64,000 nt of DNA from Williamsia herbipolensis (GTDB lineage: Bacteria; Actinomycetota; Actinomycetes; Mycobacteriales; Mycobacteriaceae). Positions 26,253 through 35,467 of this stretch are shown piece by piece (within the stretch, counting starts at the first letter, position 1; each line of letters opens with the position of its first letter). The stretch spans positions 1 to 64,000 of the forward strand of contig NZ_JXYP01000012.1 in the NCBI RefSeq assembly GCF_000964005.1. Reading direction: 5' to 3'. The position numbers and the translations under genes are program-made. The notes below the pieces were generated by a model. The model made no database searches, had not been told where the DNA came from, and worked only from the letters and a program-made list of their open reading frames with translations.

Positions 26253-26554
26253 CTGGGCCTGGCGTCGAGGACGACCTCGAACTCGAGCAGGTCGGCGCCG
26301 CTCGACACCGGGTTCGCGCGCTCGCCGGCGTGGGCCGCGCGAGCGGGTCCGCCCGACCACGCCTCGAACGCCTCGTCGGACTCCCACTGCGTCACCACGA
26401 AGTAGCGGTCCTCGCCCTTCACCGGGCGCAGCAGCTGGAAGCCGAGGAAGCCCGGCGTCCCGTCGACGGTGTGTGCTCGGTTGGCGAACCGCTTCTCGAG
26501 CTCGGGTCCGGCGCCCTCGGGCACCGATATCGCGTTGATCTTCACCACGGCCAT
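26249..26554 (-). CDS. mhuD: haem-degrading monooxygenase MhuD
   Basis: An ABM-fold (IsdG-like) haem oxygenase of 101 residues. It matches M. tuberculosis MhuD (Rv3592) nearly throughout: VVKINAI at the N-terminus, GFLGFQLLRPVKGE, and ANPV...LLEFEVVLD at the end. The catalytic residues known for MhuD are all present: Asn7, Trp66 and His75. MhuD opens haem to mycobilins and releases iron without CO. The ATG (CATGG) overlaps the start region of the divergent hydrolase gene. A -10 on its strand (TACGAT, 26562-26567) is seven bases before the ATG, so the transcript is probably leaderless. The GNAT gene is coupled downstream. Confidence 0.93.
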   Translation of the reverse strand: MAVVKINAISVPEGAGPELEKRFANRAHTVDGTPGFLGFQLLRPVKGEDRYFVVTQWESDEAFEAWSGGPARAAHAGERANPVSSGADLLEFEVVLDARPS

Positions 26555-26560
26555 GGTCGC

Positions 26561-26567
26561 TATCGTA
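26561..26567. promoter_or_regulatory. shared bidirectional -10 of mhuD and the Rv3591c-like gene
   Basis: TATCGTA reads TATCGT (26561-26566) rightward and TACGAT (26562-26567) leftward. Each copy is seven bases from a start codon: GTG at 26574 and ATG at 26554. Both divergent mRNAs are therefore expected to be leaderless and to share one promoter core. Confidence 0.6.
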
Positions 26568-26573
26568 TCGGTC

Positions 26574-27377
26574 GTGACAGCCGACGAGCGGTGGGCGGAG
26601 ACGGGCCTGCGGGACCACGGTTCCGACCTCGGCGCGGACGCACCCACGATCGTCCTGCTGCACGGACTCATGGGACGCGGACGCACCTGGCGACGTCAGA
26701 TCCCCTGGCTGCGCAGACACGGGCGCGTGTTCACCGTCGACGCGGCCTTCCACACCGGCGCCGACGCCGGGTTCGACATCGACGACGTGGCCGCCGACGA
26801 GATCGCCACCGAGCGATTCGTCGCCGACGTCGCCGAGACCCTGGTCTGGATCGATCGTGGTCCGGCGGTGTTGATCGGGCACTCGATGGGTGGCCTGCAC
26901 GCCTGGTGCACCGCCGCGGAGTACCCGGAACTGGTCTCCGCGCTCGTGATCGAGGACATGGCACCGGATTTCCGCGGCCGCACGGCAGTGGACTGGACAC
27001 CGTGGTTCGCCTCGTGGCCGCAGCGGTTCGACTCCCGGTCGGCGGCCGACGACATGTTCGGCCCCATCGCCGGCCGCTACTTCCACGAGGCCTTCGACGA
27101 CGGTCGCCTGCACGGTGACGTCGAGATCTTCGCCGCCATCGCCCAGGAGTGGGGTGGTCGCGACTTCTGGTCGCAGTGGCGTCAGGTCGAGGTGCCGACC
27201 CTGCTGCTCGAGGCCGAGCACGGCGTCACCCCGCCGGGTCAGATGGCGACGATGGCCGAGATGAACTCGTGTGCAACCCATCTGGTGATCCCGGCGGCCG
27301 GGCACCTCGCGCACGACGACCGCCCGGGGATGTACCGCGGCGCAGTTGAGGCGTTCCTGTCGTCGATGTTCGACTGA
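26574..27377 (+). CDS. alpha/beta hydrolase, Rv3591c-like
   Basis: An alpha/beta hydrolase of 267 residues. The oxyanion segment is LLHGLMGRG, the nucleophile Ser is in GHSMGG (about residue 103), and the catalytic His is in PAAGHLAHDD (about 243). Divergent arrangement with mhuD is the same as Rv3591c/Rv3592. The GTG at 26574 is preferred because it sits seven bases from the -10; an ATG at 26553 in the same frame would overlap the -10. The substrate is unknown and a haem link is only positional. Confidence 0.85.
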   Translation: MTADERWAETGLRDHGSDLGADAPTIVLLHGLMGRGRTWRRQIPWLRRHGRVFTVDAAFHTGADAGFDIDDVAADEIATERFVADVAETLVWIDRGPAVLIGHSMGGLHAWCTAAEYPELVSALVIEDMAPDFRGRTAVDWTPWFASWPQRFDSRSAADDMFGPIAGRYFHEAFDDGRLHGDVEIFAAIAQEWGGRDFWSQWRQVEVPTLLLEAEHGVTPPGQMATMAEMNSCATHLVIPAAGHLAHDDRPGMYRGAVEAFLSSMFD

Positions 27378-27398
27378 GCGGGCCACGGCGGGTCGGGG

Positions 27399-28286
27399 TC
27401 AGCCGCCTTCGCCGGCGAGGCAGAAGCGGCCGTCGGCGGTGGTCTCCATGAGGCCGTCGGCGAGGAGGGAGTCCAGGGCCCGTTCGCGTTGGCCGACGTC
27501 GGTGAGCCACACCGCGTCGATGCGGTCGCGTCCGACCGGACCGTCGGCGGCGCGGAGTTGGTCGAGGATGAGGCCGCGGACCTGACGGTCGGTGCCCGCG
27601 AACTTCTGGACCTTGCGCGGGGTGTCGAGCGCGGGCCGGCCGATCTCGACCCAGAGGCAGTGCGGCAGCGGGCAATCCCCGCACCGTGGGTTGCGTGCGG
27701 TGCAGACCAGCGCGCCGAGCTCCATCAGGGCTGCCGAGAAGCGAGGTGCGACATCCCGATCCCGGGGGAGCAGGGCCGCCACGTCGTCCATGTCCGACCG
27801 GGTCGGGTTGCCGGCGTCACGCCCGTGCAGGGCGCGGGCGATGACGCGGCGGACGTTGATGTCGACCACCGGCACCGACTGGCCGTAGGCGAAACACGCG
27901 ACGGCGCGTGCGGTGTAGTCGCCGATACCCGGCAGTGTCAGGAGGGTGTCGACGTCGGACGGGACGACGTCGCCGTGATCCTGCGCGAGCACCGTCGCAC
28001 AGGCGTGCAGGCGCATAGCGCGTCGCGGGTAGCCGAGTTTGCCCCAGGCGCGCACCACCTCGCCGACCCCGGCGGCGGCCATCGCCGAGGGCACCGGCCA
28101 CCGCGCGACCCACTCGAGCCAGATCGGTGCGACGCGCGCCACCGGTGTCTGCTGCAACATGATCTCGCTCATGAGGATCTGCCAGGGCGTGACTCCCTCT
28201 GCGCGCCAGGGCAAATCGCGCTCGTGGTCGTCGAACCACGCCAGCAGGCGGCGCGTCACGTCCGAATTCGGCACAATGTCAGCCAT
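27399..28286 (-). CDS. mutY: A/G-specific adenine DNA glycosylase
   Basis: A HhH-GPD base-excision enzyme of 295 residues that removes adenine opposite 8-oxoguanine. The catalytic Glu is in MSEIMLQQTPV, the helix-hairpin-helix is LPGIGDYTARAVA, and the catalytic Asp is in VVDINVRRV. The [4Fe-4S] cysteines follow C-x6-C-x2-C-x4-C (CTARNPRCGDCPLPHC). The short C-terminus is normal for mycobacterial MutY (Rv3589). The ATG at 28286 is preferred over the upstream frame, which lies in the divergent carbonic anhydrase gene. Confidence 0.93.
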   Translation of the reverse strand: MADIVPNSDVTRRLLAWFDDHERDLPWRAEGVTPWQILMSEIMLQQTPVARVAPIWLEWVARWPVPSAMAAAGVGEVVRAWGKLGYPRRAMRLHACATVLAQDHGDVVPSDVDTLLTLPGIGDYTARAVACFAYGQSVPVVDINVRRVIARALHGRDAGNPTRSDMDDVAALLPRDRDVAPRFSAALMELGALVCTARNPRCGDCPLPHCLWVEIGRPALDTPRKVQKFAGTDRQVRGLILDQLRAADGPVGRDRIDAVWLTDVGQRERALDSLLADGLMETTADGRFCLAGEGG

Positions 28287-28935
28287 GGCAACCATGACTC
28301 CCGCACAGGCGTGGCGCGAGATGCGCGAAGGTAATGACCGATTTGTCGGCGGTGAACCCAAACATCCCAGTCAGGGTATCGACGACCGGACCCGACTGAC
28401 CGGCGGGCAGGCCCCGAAGGCCGTGCTGTTCGGCTGCTCGGACTCCCGCGTCGCCGCCGAGATCGTCTTCGATCAGGGGCTCGGCGATCTCTTCGTCGTC
28501 CGCACCGCCGGGCAGGCCATCGACTCCGCGGTCCTCGGATCGATCGAGTTCGCCGTCGCCGTGCTCAAGGTGTCGCTGATCGCGGTGCTCGGCCACGACA
28601 GCTGTGGCGCGGTCGGTGCCACGATCAAGGCCGTCGACGAGGCGCAGATCCCCGGCGGCTACATCCGCGACGTCGTCGAGAAGGTGACACCCAGCGTTCT
28701 GGCCGGCAAGGCCGAGGGCCTGACCCGCGTCGACGAGTTCGAGGCGCGACACGTGCAGGAGACCACCAAGCTCCTCACCGATCGCAGCCAGATCATCGCC
28801 GACGCGATCGAGGCGGGCACCCTGGGCATCGTGGGCCTCACCTACAGCCTCGCCGAGGGCAAGGCGCATCTTCGCGAGGCGGTGGGCGAGGTCGACGATC
28901 AGCCCGACAGCGATCACGCCCTGCAGAAGGTGTGA
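28285..28935 (+). CDS. canB: beta-carbonic anhydrase
   Basis: A zinc enzyme of 216 residues that interconverts CO2 and bicarbonate. The zinc ligands lie in CSDSRV (about residues 50-55) and GHDSCG (about 101-106). It matches M. tuberculosis CanB (Rv3588c) in sequence and in divergence from mutY. Three in-frame ATGs (28276, 28285, 28294) are possible starts; 28285 forms CCATGG, overlapping the mutY ATG. This window has a second beta-carbonic anhydrase, fused to a SulP transporter near 52 kb. Confidence 0.92.
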   Translation: MATMTPAQAWREMREGNDRFVGGEPKHPSQGIDDRTRLTGGQAPKAVLFGCSDSRVAAEIVFDQGLGDLFVVRTAGQAIDSAVLGSIEFAVAVLKVSLIAVLGHDSCGAVGATIKAVDEAQIPGGYIRDVVEKVTPSVLAGKAEGLTRVDEFEARHVQETTKLLTDRSQIIADAIEAGTLGIVGLTYSLAEGKAHLREAVGEVDDQPDSDHALQKV

Positions 28936-28940
28936 TGTGC

Positions 28941-28969
28941 ACCCGCGGCGACGACACGCCGCCGCGGGT
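28941..28969 (+). terminator. strong hairpin after canB
   Basis: ACCCGCGGCG and CGCCGCGGGT form a perfect ten-base stem with a nine-base loop, starting five bases after the canB stop. There is no T tract, as is usual for high-G+C actinobacterial hairpins. Likely transcription end of canB. Confidence 0.6.
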
Positions 28970-29006
28970 CGGACGGGGCGGACCACTCGACCGTTAGCGT
29001 TGGTGT

Positions 29007-29777
29007 GTGTTGGAACCGCAGGGCCCGTTGCCACCCGAGATCTACTGGCGTCGGCGCGCGCTCGCGGTCGGTGTGGTCGTCCTCGCGCTCATCGTCGTGA
29101 TCGGTCTGATCATCTGGGCCTCCGGTGGTTCCGATGAGTCCCCCCGGAACACCAGCGCGAGTGTCTCGTCGAGTCCGTCGCTGACCTCGGTGCCCTCGAG
29201 CGCCGACGCCTCGGAGAGCATCGCCGGCGGGTCGGGCGGATCCGGCGGGTCCGGTTCGGGCGGCAGTGGTGTCCCCGGCCAGTCGCAGGCGTCGGGCTCG
29301 GTGGCCTCGGGTGTGGTGCCCGGCGCTTCGTCGTCCTCGTCGGCGGCACCGACGGCGGTGCCCGCGAGCGGCCTGTGTCCCGACCAGAACATCTCGGCGG
29401 TCCTCTACACCGACAAGCCGACCTACACCGTCGGCGACAAGCCGGTGTTCACGATCGTCATCACCAACGCCGGCCTCGCCGAGTGCACCCGCGACGTCGG
29501 CAAGGACATGCAGAACGTGACGGTCCGCAGTCTCGACGGCACCCGCTACATCTGGTCGGCGACCGACTGCTCACCGATCAACACGATCAACAACCAGTTG
29601 CTCAAGCCGGCCCAGCAGTTCAAGGACACCATCGTGTGGTCGGGGACCACCAGCACGCCGGGGTGCAAGACCCCGCGTCGTGTGGCCGCGGCCGGTCCGT
29701 ACCAGGCGGTCGGCTCGCTGGGGGAGAAGTTGAGCGCTCCCATCACGTTCAACTTCGCCGACCCGCCGCGCCAGTAG
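29007..29777 (+). CDS. membrane-anchored conserved protein, Rv3587c-like
   Basis: A protein of 256 residues with one N-terminal membrane helix (about 19-40) and a Ser/Gly-rich linker (about 45-115, with GSGGSGGSGSGG). The folded C-terminal domain (about 120-254) contains LYTDKPTYTVGDKPVFTIVI and conserved Cys in a beta-sandwich pattern. It corresponds by position to M. tuberculosis Rv3587c. Function unknown; the layout suggests an extracytoplasmic domain held off the membrane. GTG start, with a possible -10 a few bases upstream and no Shine-Dalgarno site. Confidence 0.8.
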   Translation: MLEPQGPLPPEIYWRRRALAVGVVVLALIVVIGLIIWASGGSDESPRNTSASVSSSPSLTSVPSSADASESIAGGSGGSGGSGSGGSGVPGQSQASGSVASGVVPGASSSSSAAPTAVPASGLCPDQNISAVLYTDKPTYTVGDKPVFTIVITNAGLAECTRDVGKDMQNVTVRSLDGTRYIWSATDCSPINTINNQLLKPAQQFKDTIVWSGTTSTPGCKTPRRVAAAGPYQAVGSLGEKLSAPITFNFADPPRQ

Positions 29778-29785
29778 AGCCGGGG

Positions 29786-30868
29786 TCAGTCGAACCGCTC
29801 GATGGTCGTCTCGGCCAGGCGCGACAGTCCTTCTCGGATGTGGCGGGCCCAGATCTCGCCGATGCCGTCGATGGCCTGCAGATCCGACGCGCTCGTCGCG
29901 AGCAACGACTGCAACGTCCCGTAGCTGCGCACCAGACGGTCGAGGTGCGCGAACTGCAGCCCCGAGATACGGGCCAGCAGGCGGTAGCCGCGCGGACTCA
30001 TCGTGGTGTCCTGCGCGTCGAGCGTGGTGGGGTACCCGAATGCCCCGGCGAGCAGCGTCGAGTCGAGCAGGTCGGTGTCGTTGAGGGCCTCGATCGCCTC
30101 GAGTGCCTGACGCACCTCCTCGATGGTCGCGGGCTCCGGGCTCGAGTAGTAGTCGCGCACCACGAGTTCGCGCATCGAGTCGTTGTCACCGACGAGTTCC
30201 TCGAGCTGCAACGACAACTGGCGTCCGTTCGCGCCGAGTTCGAGAACGTACTGTTCGATCTCCACCGACACCCGCCGCACCATCTCCATGCGCTGCACCG
30301 CGGTCATCGCCTCACGCAGCGACACGTAGTCCTCGATCTCGGCGCGTGACAGCGCGGCACTGACCTCGTCGAGTCGGGTCTTGTAGCGCTGCAACGTCGC
30401 CACCGCGAGGTTGGCACGCGACAGGATCGGATCGGACCCCTCCACCACGTGTCGGATGCCGTCGACGTACGCACTCACGATCGACATCGACGCGCTCACC
30501 GAGATCACCGGGTGCCCGGTCTGGATCGCGGTGCGTTCGGCGGCTCGGTGCCGGGTGCCCGACTCCTCGGTCGGGATCGACGGATCGGGCACCAATTGCA
30601 CGTTGGCGCGCAGGATTCGGGTGCCGTCGGTCGAGAGGACCACCGCCCCATCCATTTTCGACAGCTCTCGCAGACGGGTGGGTGCGAACTCCACGTCGAG
30701 GTGGAAACCGCCGTCGCAGATGCGTTCGACGAGTTCGTCGTACCCCAGCACGATCAGCGCGCCGGTGCGTCCGCGCAGGATGCGTTCGAGCCCGTCGCGC
30801 AGACCGGTTCCGGGTGCCACCCGGCCGATCGTGGCGCGCAGGAGATCGCCGTGCGCCGTGTCCACCAT
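29786..30868 (-). CDS. disA: diadenylate cyclase / DNA-integrity scanning protein DisA
   Basis: A protein of 360 residues that makes c-di-AMP from two ATP. The DAC domain (about 1-145) carries both active-site motifs, DGA (KMDGAVVL, about residue 74) and RHR ([10 protein letters not shown], about 107). A helical spine and a C-terminal HhH DNA-binding domain ([19 protein letters not shown]) follow. It lies beside radA with a thioesterase between, like Rv3586/Rv3585. DisA and RadA are known to interact functionally at DNA damage. Confidence 0.95.
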   Translation of the reverse strand: MVDTAHGDLLRATIGRVAPGTGLRDGLERILRGRTGALIVLGYDELVERICDGGFHLDVEFAPTRLRELSKMDGAVVLSTDGTRILRANVQLVPDPSIPTEESGTRHRAAERTAIQTGHPVISVSASMSIVSAYVDGIRHVVEGSDPILSRANLAVATLQRYKTRLDEVSAALSRAEIEDYVSLREAMTAVQRMEMVRRVSVEIEQYVLELGANGRQLSLQLEELVGDNDSMRELVVRDYYSSPEPATIEEVRQALEAIEALNDTDLLDSTLLAGAFGYPTTLDAQDTTMSPRGYRLLARISGLQFAHLDRLVRSYGTLQSLLATSASDLQAIDGIGEIWARHIREGLSRLAETTIERFD

Positions 30869-30918
30869 CGCGACAGCCTTTCGTTACGGGTGTTTACCGT
30901 GCACTAGATTAACTGCGG

Positions 30919-31449
30919 GTGAGAACAACCTTTGTCGTGCCCGACGATCTGGACGCCCCCCGCCGCGGCGACGACGTCGTCGCACCCGGCGACACGATCC
31001 CCCCGCACAACCCCATGTGTTACGGCTGCGGCCCGCGTTCGCCGCACGGTCTGCACCTGTCGATGATCGCGGGCGAGGGCGTCACCGCGACCGGTGAACT
31101 GCTGGTGGAGCCGCGATTCGAGGGTGGTCCCGGCGTGATCCACGGCGGCATCCTGGCCAGCGTCTTCGATGAGTCGATGGGGCTGGGCCTCATGCTGATG
31201 GGTCTCACCGCGGTCACCGTGGTCCTCGACATCGACTACGCCCGCCCCGTTCCCATCGGCACCCGACTGCGTCTCGACGCCCGCGTGCTCGGGACCCGAC
31301 GCCGCCAGGTCTACGCCGAGGCGACGGCGACCGTCCTCGGTGCCGACGGCGCGGCCGGGGAACCCGTCGCCGGTGCCCACGGGTTGTTCGTGATCGTCGA
31401 CCCGCACACCCATTTCGGTCCGACGCGAGATCTCGGTCAGAAGGAGTAG
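30919..31449 (+). CDS. PaaI-type hotdog thioesterase
   Basis: An acyl-CoA thioesterase-like protein of 176 residues with a hotdog fold. It has [18 protein letters not shown] near the N-terminus, the [17 protein letters not shown] helix (about 72-88) and [15 protein letters not shown]. CxxC with HGG is typical of actinobacterial PaaI-like proteins. A -10 (TAGATT, 30905-30910) is eight bases before the GTG, so it is probably leaderless. It overlaps radA by 13 bases at the 3' end. It sits between disA and radA, which are usually neighbours. Confidence 0.85.
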   Translation: MRTTFVVPDDLDAPRRGDDVVAPGDTIPPHNPMCYGCGPRSPHGLHLSMIAGEGVTATGELLVEPRFEGGPGVIHGGILASVFDESMGLGLMLMGLTAVTVVLDIDYARPVPIGTRLRLDARVLGTRRRQVYAEATATVLGADGAAGEPVAGAHGLFVIVDPHTHFGPTRDLGQKE

Positions 31450-32813
31450 GTGTCCACGCTCGTCACGAGCGCCGCGCGCACCGCCTCGTGCAGGTCGGCG
31501 ACCTCGGTGATCTTGATGCCCTTGGGCAGGTCGGGTGAGCCCGCCGGCACGATCGCGTGCCGGAACCCCAGCCGTTTGGCCTCGGCGACCCGGCGGCCGA
31601 CGCCGGAGACGCGTCGGACCTCGCCGGCCAGGCCGACCTCGCCGATCGCGACCGTCGACCGGGGCAGGGCCTTCTTGCGGACGATGGACCCGACGGCGAG
31701 GGCGACCGCGAGATCGGCCGCGGGTTCGGTCAGCTTCATGCCGCCGACGGTCGCGACGTAGACCTCCACGTCGGACACCTTCACTGCGATCCGTCCCTCG
31801 AGGACGGCGAGGATCATCGCCACCCGCTGCGAGTCCAGGCCGCTCACGGCGCGCCGTGGTGAGCCGTTCTGCGTCGGCGCGACCAACGCCTGCACCTCGC
31901 CGACCATGGGCCGCTTGCCGTCCATCGCCACGGTGATGGCGGTGCCCGGCACGTCGGAGTCGCGGTGGTGCAGGAACAGCCCGGACGGGTCGGGGACCTC
32001 GTGGATGCCGTCACCGCGCTGCTCGAAACAACCGACCTCATCGGACGCACCGAACCGGTTCTTGATGCCGCGGACCATGCGCAGCGACGAGTGCTTGTCG
32101 CCCTCGAACGCGAGCACGACGTCGACGAGATGTTCCAGTGACCGCGGGCCGGCGACCGCGCCGTCCTTGGTCACGTGACCGACCAGCACGATCGCGATGC
32201 CGGTGTTCTTCGCGAGCGACGTGAGTGCCGTGGTGACCGAACGGATCTGTGTGACACCGCCGTTCACGCCGTCGGACCCCGACGCGACCATCGTCTGCAC
32301 CGAGTCGACGATCATGAGCGTCGGCGCGACCTGTTCGGCGTGGCCGAGCACGGTGTCGAGATCGGACTCGGCGGCGAGGAACACCTCGGGGTGCACGGCG
32401 CCGGTGCGTTCGGCGCGCAGACGCACCTGCGCCGCGGATTCCTCACCGGTCACGTAGAGCGACCGCTTGCCCTGTTCGGCCCAGCGCTTCACGGCCTCGA
32501 GCAGCAGCGTCGACTTCCCGACGCCGGGCTCGCCGGCGAGCAGGACCACCGACCCAGGTACGACACCCGCGCCGAGGACACGATCGAGTTCGCCGATGCC
32601 GGTGGGGAACGCCGCGGCCGCCGTCGGATCGATCTCGGTGATGCGGCGGGCCGGGGACGACGGTGCGACGGCGGTCGATCCACGGCTTGCGCTCGCGGCG
32701 GTGGCGACCTCGTCGATCGACCCCCATTCGCCGCACTCCGGGCACCGGCCGACCCACTTGGCCGATTGATGGCCACACGAGCGACAGCGATACGACGAGC
32801 GGGGTTTGGCCAC
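31437..32813 (-). CDS. radA: DNA repair protein RadA
   Basis: A RecA-like branch-migration ATPase of 458 residues. The N-terminal zinc finger has Cys10, Cys13, Cys24 and Cys27. Walker A is [11 protein letters not shown] (about 92), the RadA-specific KNRFG motif is at about 252, and a C-terminal Lon-protease-like domain is present. GTG start. lpqE lies upstream on the same strand, as at Rv3585/Rv3584 where the order is the same but orientation differs. Confidence 0.95.
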   Translation of the reverse strand: MAKPRSSYRCRSCGHQSAKWVGRCPECGEWGSIDEVATAASASRGSTAVAPSSPARRITEIDPTAAAAFPTGIGELDRVLGAGVVPGSVVLLAGEPGVGKSTLLLEAVKRWAEQGKRSLYVTGEESAAQVRLRAERTGAVHPEVFLAAESDLDTVLGHAEQVAPTLMIVDSVQTMVASGSDGVNGGVTQIRSVTTALTSLAKNTGIAIVLVGHVTKDGAVAGPRSLEHLVDVVLAFEGDKHSSLRMVRGIKNRFGASDEVGCFEQRGDGIHEVPDPSGLFLHHRDSDVPGTAITVAMDGKRPMVGEVQALVAPTQNGSPRRAVSGLDSQRVAMILAVLEGRIAVKVSDVEVYVATVGGMKLTEPAADLAVALAVGSIVRKKALPRSTVAIGEVGLAGEVRRVSGVGRRVAEAKRLGFRHAIVPAGSPDLPKGIKITEVADLHEAVRAALVTSVDTYSF

Positions 32814-32869
32814 TCGTGAACCCTAGATGCGGGCTGTGACAGGGGTGGGTGGGGCGAGTGCCGAGCCGA

Positions 32870-33550
32870 TCAGCCCTCGCCGCCCTCGGCGGGCTCGGGG
32901 TTGAGCAGCTGGTCGGCGCGACGCTGCAGTTCGGAGCCGGCGTCGATCGGGACGCGGACGGTGGTCTTGCCGGCCTTGGCGAACGTGAACTCCATCGGCA
33001 CGGTGAGGCCGGGGGTGATCTGCTTGCCGTAACCGCTCACGGTGACGGTGATGCGGGTCTCGCTGGGGTCGGAGGCGTTGTTGTCCGGCGCCGACGGGCT
33101 GGTCGGCGAGGCCGACGTGACCGACGACTCGGCCGCGACGAGCAGCTGCGAGGGCTGACCCGCGCGCAGCGACTTCGTGGCCGGGATGTCGGTGGCGCCG
33201 GAGAACGAGACGCTCCCGCCGCCGGGCAGCGTGATCGACTCGAGCTTGTCGTCCTGGTACGGGCTGTTGTTCGAGATGAGGAACGCGACCTCGAGCGGGC
33301 TGCCGTTGGCGAAGGCCTGCGTGCCCTGGCTCGGGAACACGATGTGGACGTCGCGCAGGGCGATGTCGCCGAGCGTCGCCGACGAGCCGTTGACCGCGGC
33401 CTGCTGGTTCGCGGTCTGCGCGATCTGACCGGCGCCGCAGGCCGAGACACCGAGCGCCAGTGCGCCGCCCAGCGCTGCGATCGCCACGGCGCGCGCCGCA
33501 CGACGGCCGGGGGTGCGAGCGGGGACCTTCGCGGGAGTGAGCACAGACAC
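32870..33550 (-). CDS. lpqE: lipoprotein LpqE-like
   Basis: A lipoprotein of 226 residues. The signal peptide ends in the lipobox GVSAC (Cys about 38). A beta-rich domain follows with ITLPGGGSVSFSGATDIPA, and then VPMEFTFAKAGKTTVRVPI, as in copper-chaperone-like PCuAC folds, though no Met/His copper ligands are evident. Position between radA and carD matches LpqE (Rv3584). Function unknown. It is divergent from carD. Confidence 0.85.
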   Translation of the reverse strand: MSVLTPAKVPARTPGRRAARAVAIAALGGALALGVSACGAGQIAQTANQQAAVNGSSATLGDIALRDVHIVFPSQGTQAFANGSPLEVAFLISNNSPYQDDKLESITLPGGGSVSFSGATDIPATKSLRAGQPSQLLVAAESSVTSASPTSPSAPDNNASDPSETRITVTVSGYGKQITPGLTVPMEFTFAKAGKTTVRVPIDAGSELQRRADQLLNPEPAEGGEG

Positions 33551-33764
33551 CGGGTTTCCTCTTCTGCCTCGTCGACCCTGACGGGTCGCGCCGATCTTGC
33601 ACTACGGAGCGTAGTGGCCGTGACCGGTTCGAGCGCGTTCGGGTGGCGAATTGGCGTCGGCCCCCGCGGGTGTGCCGTGGACCGATCATCGACACTTCAC
33701 GGGTGATCGCTGCTGGTAGGCCGCTGACCTGCACTGTTGTGTGATGTGCGAAACAGTCCCGTGT

Positions 33765-33787
33765 TAGACTGGGCAGATCGAAAGGGG
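33765..33787 (+). promoter_or_regulatory. carD promoter and ribosome site
   Basis: An extended -10 (TGT then TAGACT, 33765-33770) is followed by AAAGGGG (33781-33787), ten bases before the TTG start. No good -35 is visible, which fits an extended -10 promoter. Confidence 0.55.
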
Positions 33788-33796
33788 CTTGGAACA

Positions 33797-34285
33797 TTGA
33801 ATTTCAAAGTCGGTGACACCGTTGTATACCCCCATCACGGTGCAGCGAAGGTCGAAGACATCGTCATCCGCACCATCAAGGGAGAGCAGGTCGAGTACGT
33901 CGTCCTGAAGATCGCCGACGGTGACATGACCGTCCAGATCCCGTCCACCAAGCTCGAGTACGTCGGTGTCCGCGACGTCGTCGGGTCGGAGGGTCTGCAC
34001 AAGGTGTTCGACGTGTTGCGTGCCCCGCACACCGAGGAGCCCACGAACTGGGCGCGCCGGTTCAAGGCCAACCAGGAGAAGCTCATCTCCGGCGACATCA
34101 TCAAGGTCTCGGAGATCGTGCGTGACCTGTGGCGTCGTGAGCAGGACCGCGGTCTGTCCGCGGGTGAGAAGCGCATGCTGACCCGCGCCCGTCGTGTCCT
34201 CGTCGACGAGCTGTCGCTCGCACAGGGCACCGACGACGCCAAGGCCGCCATCATCCTCGACGAGGTTCTCGCAGCGGCCTCCTAG
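33797..34285 (+). CDS. carD: RNA polymerase-binding transcription factor CarD
   Basis: A protein of 162 residues, the same length as M. tuberculosis CarD (Rv3583c). The N-terminal RNA-polymerase-interaction domain begins [20 protein letters not shown]. The C-terminal DNA-binding domain contains [17 protein letters not shown], with the conserved Trp that stabilises open promoters, and ends LDEVLAAAS. The start is TTG, fixed by alignment and by AAAGGGG upstream; the longer frame adds sequence without homology. ispD, ispF, cysS and rlmB follow on the same strand. Confidence 0.96.
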   Translation: MNFKVGDTVVYPHHGAAKVEDIVIRTIKGEQVEYVVLKIADGDMTVQIPSTKLEYVGVRDVVGSEGLHKVFDVLRAPHTEEPTNWARRFKANQEKLISGDIIKVSEIVRDLWRREQDRGLSAGEKRMLTRARRVLVDELSLAQGTDDAKAAIILDEVLAAAS

Positions 34286-34303
34286 GCCGCTCATCCCCCA
34301 CCC

Positions 34304-34984
34304 GTGGCGACCGTCGCGCTGATCCCGGCTGCGGGGTCCGGTACCCGGTTGGGTGCGGGGATGCCCAAGGCGTTCGTCGACCTCGGCGGCCGCACCATCC
34401 TCGAGCGATCGGTCGACGGTGTGTTCGCCGCCGGTGTCGACGAGGTCGTGGTGGCCGTCCCGGCCGAACTGCTCGACACCACCCGGTCGATGCTCCCGCG
34501 TGTCCACGTGGTGGTCGGCGGGTCGGTGCGCAGCGACTCCGTCCGCGCCTGTCTCGCCGAGGTCGGTCCGTCCGCGTCGGATGTCGTGCTGATCCACGAC
34601 GCCGCCCGCGCACTCACCCCACCCGAGGTGTTCACCCGCGTGATCGACGCGGTGAGCCAGGGCTCCGACGTCGTGGTCCCCGCCGTCCCGGTCACCGACA
34701 CCCTCAAGCGGGTCGTCACACAGCAGTCCGGGGCCGTCGAGACCGTCGTCGCCACCGTTGACCGCACACCCCTGCGCGCGGTGCAGACCCCGCAGGGCTT
34801 CCGTCCCGAGGCGCTGCGGCGCGCTCACGCCGCGGCCGGTGACGCCACCGACGACGCCGGCCTGGCCGAGGCCGCCGGCTACGCAGTCCATGTCGTGCCC
34901 GGCGACCTGATGGCCTTCAAGATCACCACCGCGTGGGATCTGCGGATCGCCCGCATGCTGCTCGAGTCGACAGGAGTCCGGTAG
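34304..34984 (+). CDS. ispD: 2-C-methyl-D-erythritol 4-phosphate cytidylyltransferase
   Basis: The third enzyme of the MEP isoprenoid pathway, with 226 residues. The CTP-binding motif PAAGSGTRLGAGMPKAF is at residues 8-24, and DRTPLRAVQTPQGF is the substrate segment. GTG start, 18 bases after carD. Its TAG stop is directly followed by the ispF ATG, a compact operon. Confidence 0.95.
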   Translation: MATVALIPAAGSGTRLGAGMPKAFVDLGGRTILERSVDGVFAAGVDEVVVAVPAELLDTTRSMLPRVHVVVGGSVRSDSVRACLAEVGPSASDVVLIHDAARALTPPEVFTRVIDAVSQGSDVVVPAVPVTDTLKRVVTQQSGAVETVVATVDRTPLRAVQTPQGFRPEALRRAHAAAGDATDDAGLAEAAGYAVHVVPGDLMAFKITTAWDLRIARMLLESTGVR

Positions 34985-35452
34985 ATGCGCGTGGGGATCG
35001 GCACCGACGTCCACCCCGTCCAGCCGGGTAAACCCTGCTGGATGGTGGGCCTGCATTTCCCCGACGACGACGGGTGCGAGGGTCACTCCGACGGCGACGT
35101 CGGGGTCCATGCGCTTTGTGACGCGCTGCTCTCGGCGGCGGGTCTCGGCGACCTCGGTGCGGTCTTCGGCACCGGCCGTCCCGAGTGGGACGGTGTCGAC
35201 GGCGCCACCATGCTCACCCACGTGCGCGGGCTCGTGTCCGACGCCGGTTTCGTCGTGGGCAACGCCGCGGTGCAGGTGATCGGCAACCGCCCGAAGATCG
35301 GTCCACGCCGCGAGGCCGCGCAGCGGTTGCTGTCGGATCTGGCCGGGGGACCGGTGTCGGTGTCGGCGACCACCACCGACGGACTCGGCCTGACCGGGCG
35401 CGGCGAGGGTGTCGCCGCGGTCGCCACCGCACTGTTGCTCGTCGCCGACTGA
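34985..35452 (+). CDS. ispF: 2-C-methyl-D-erythritol 2,4-cyclodiphosphate synthase
   Basis: A trimeric MEP-pathway enzyme of 155 residues. The zinc ligands Asp8, His10 and His42 are present (GTDVHP and [15 protein letters not shown]). Family segments [18 protein letters not shown] and [15 protein letters not shown] also occur. It follows ispD without a gap. Confidence 0.96.
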   Translation: MRVGIGTDVHPVQPGKPCWMVGLHFPDDDGCEGHSDGDVGVHALCDALLSAAGLGDLGAVFGTGRPEWDGVDGATMLTHVRGLVSDAGFVVGNAAVQVIGNRPKIGPRREAAQRLLSDLAGGPVSVSATTTDGLGLTGRGEGVAAVATALLLVAD

Positions 35453-35467
35453 GTAGGATCGCACGTC

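Noticed and set aside
29215-29300. Short tandem GGC/TCC-rich repeats
   Set aside because: They encode the Ser/Gly linker of the Rv3587c-like protein and need no other explanation.
33737-33796. A 20-residue N-terminal extension of CarD from the upstream ATG
   Set aside because: CarD proteins begin at the TTG position, which has a ribosome site. The extension would cross the likely -10.
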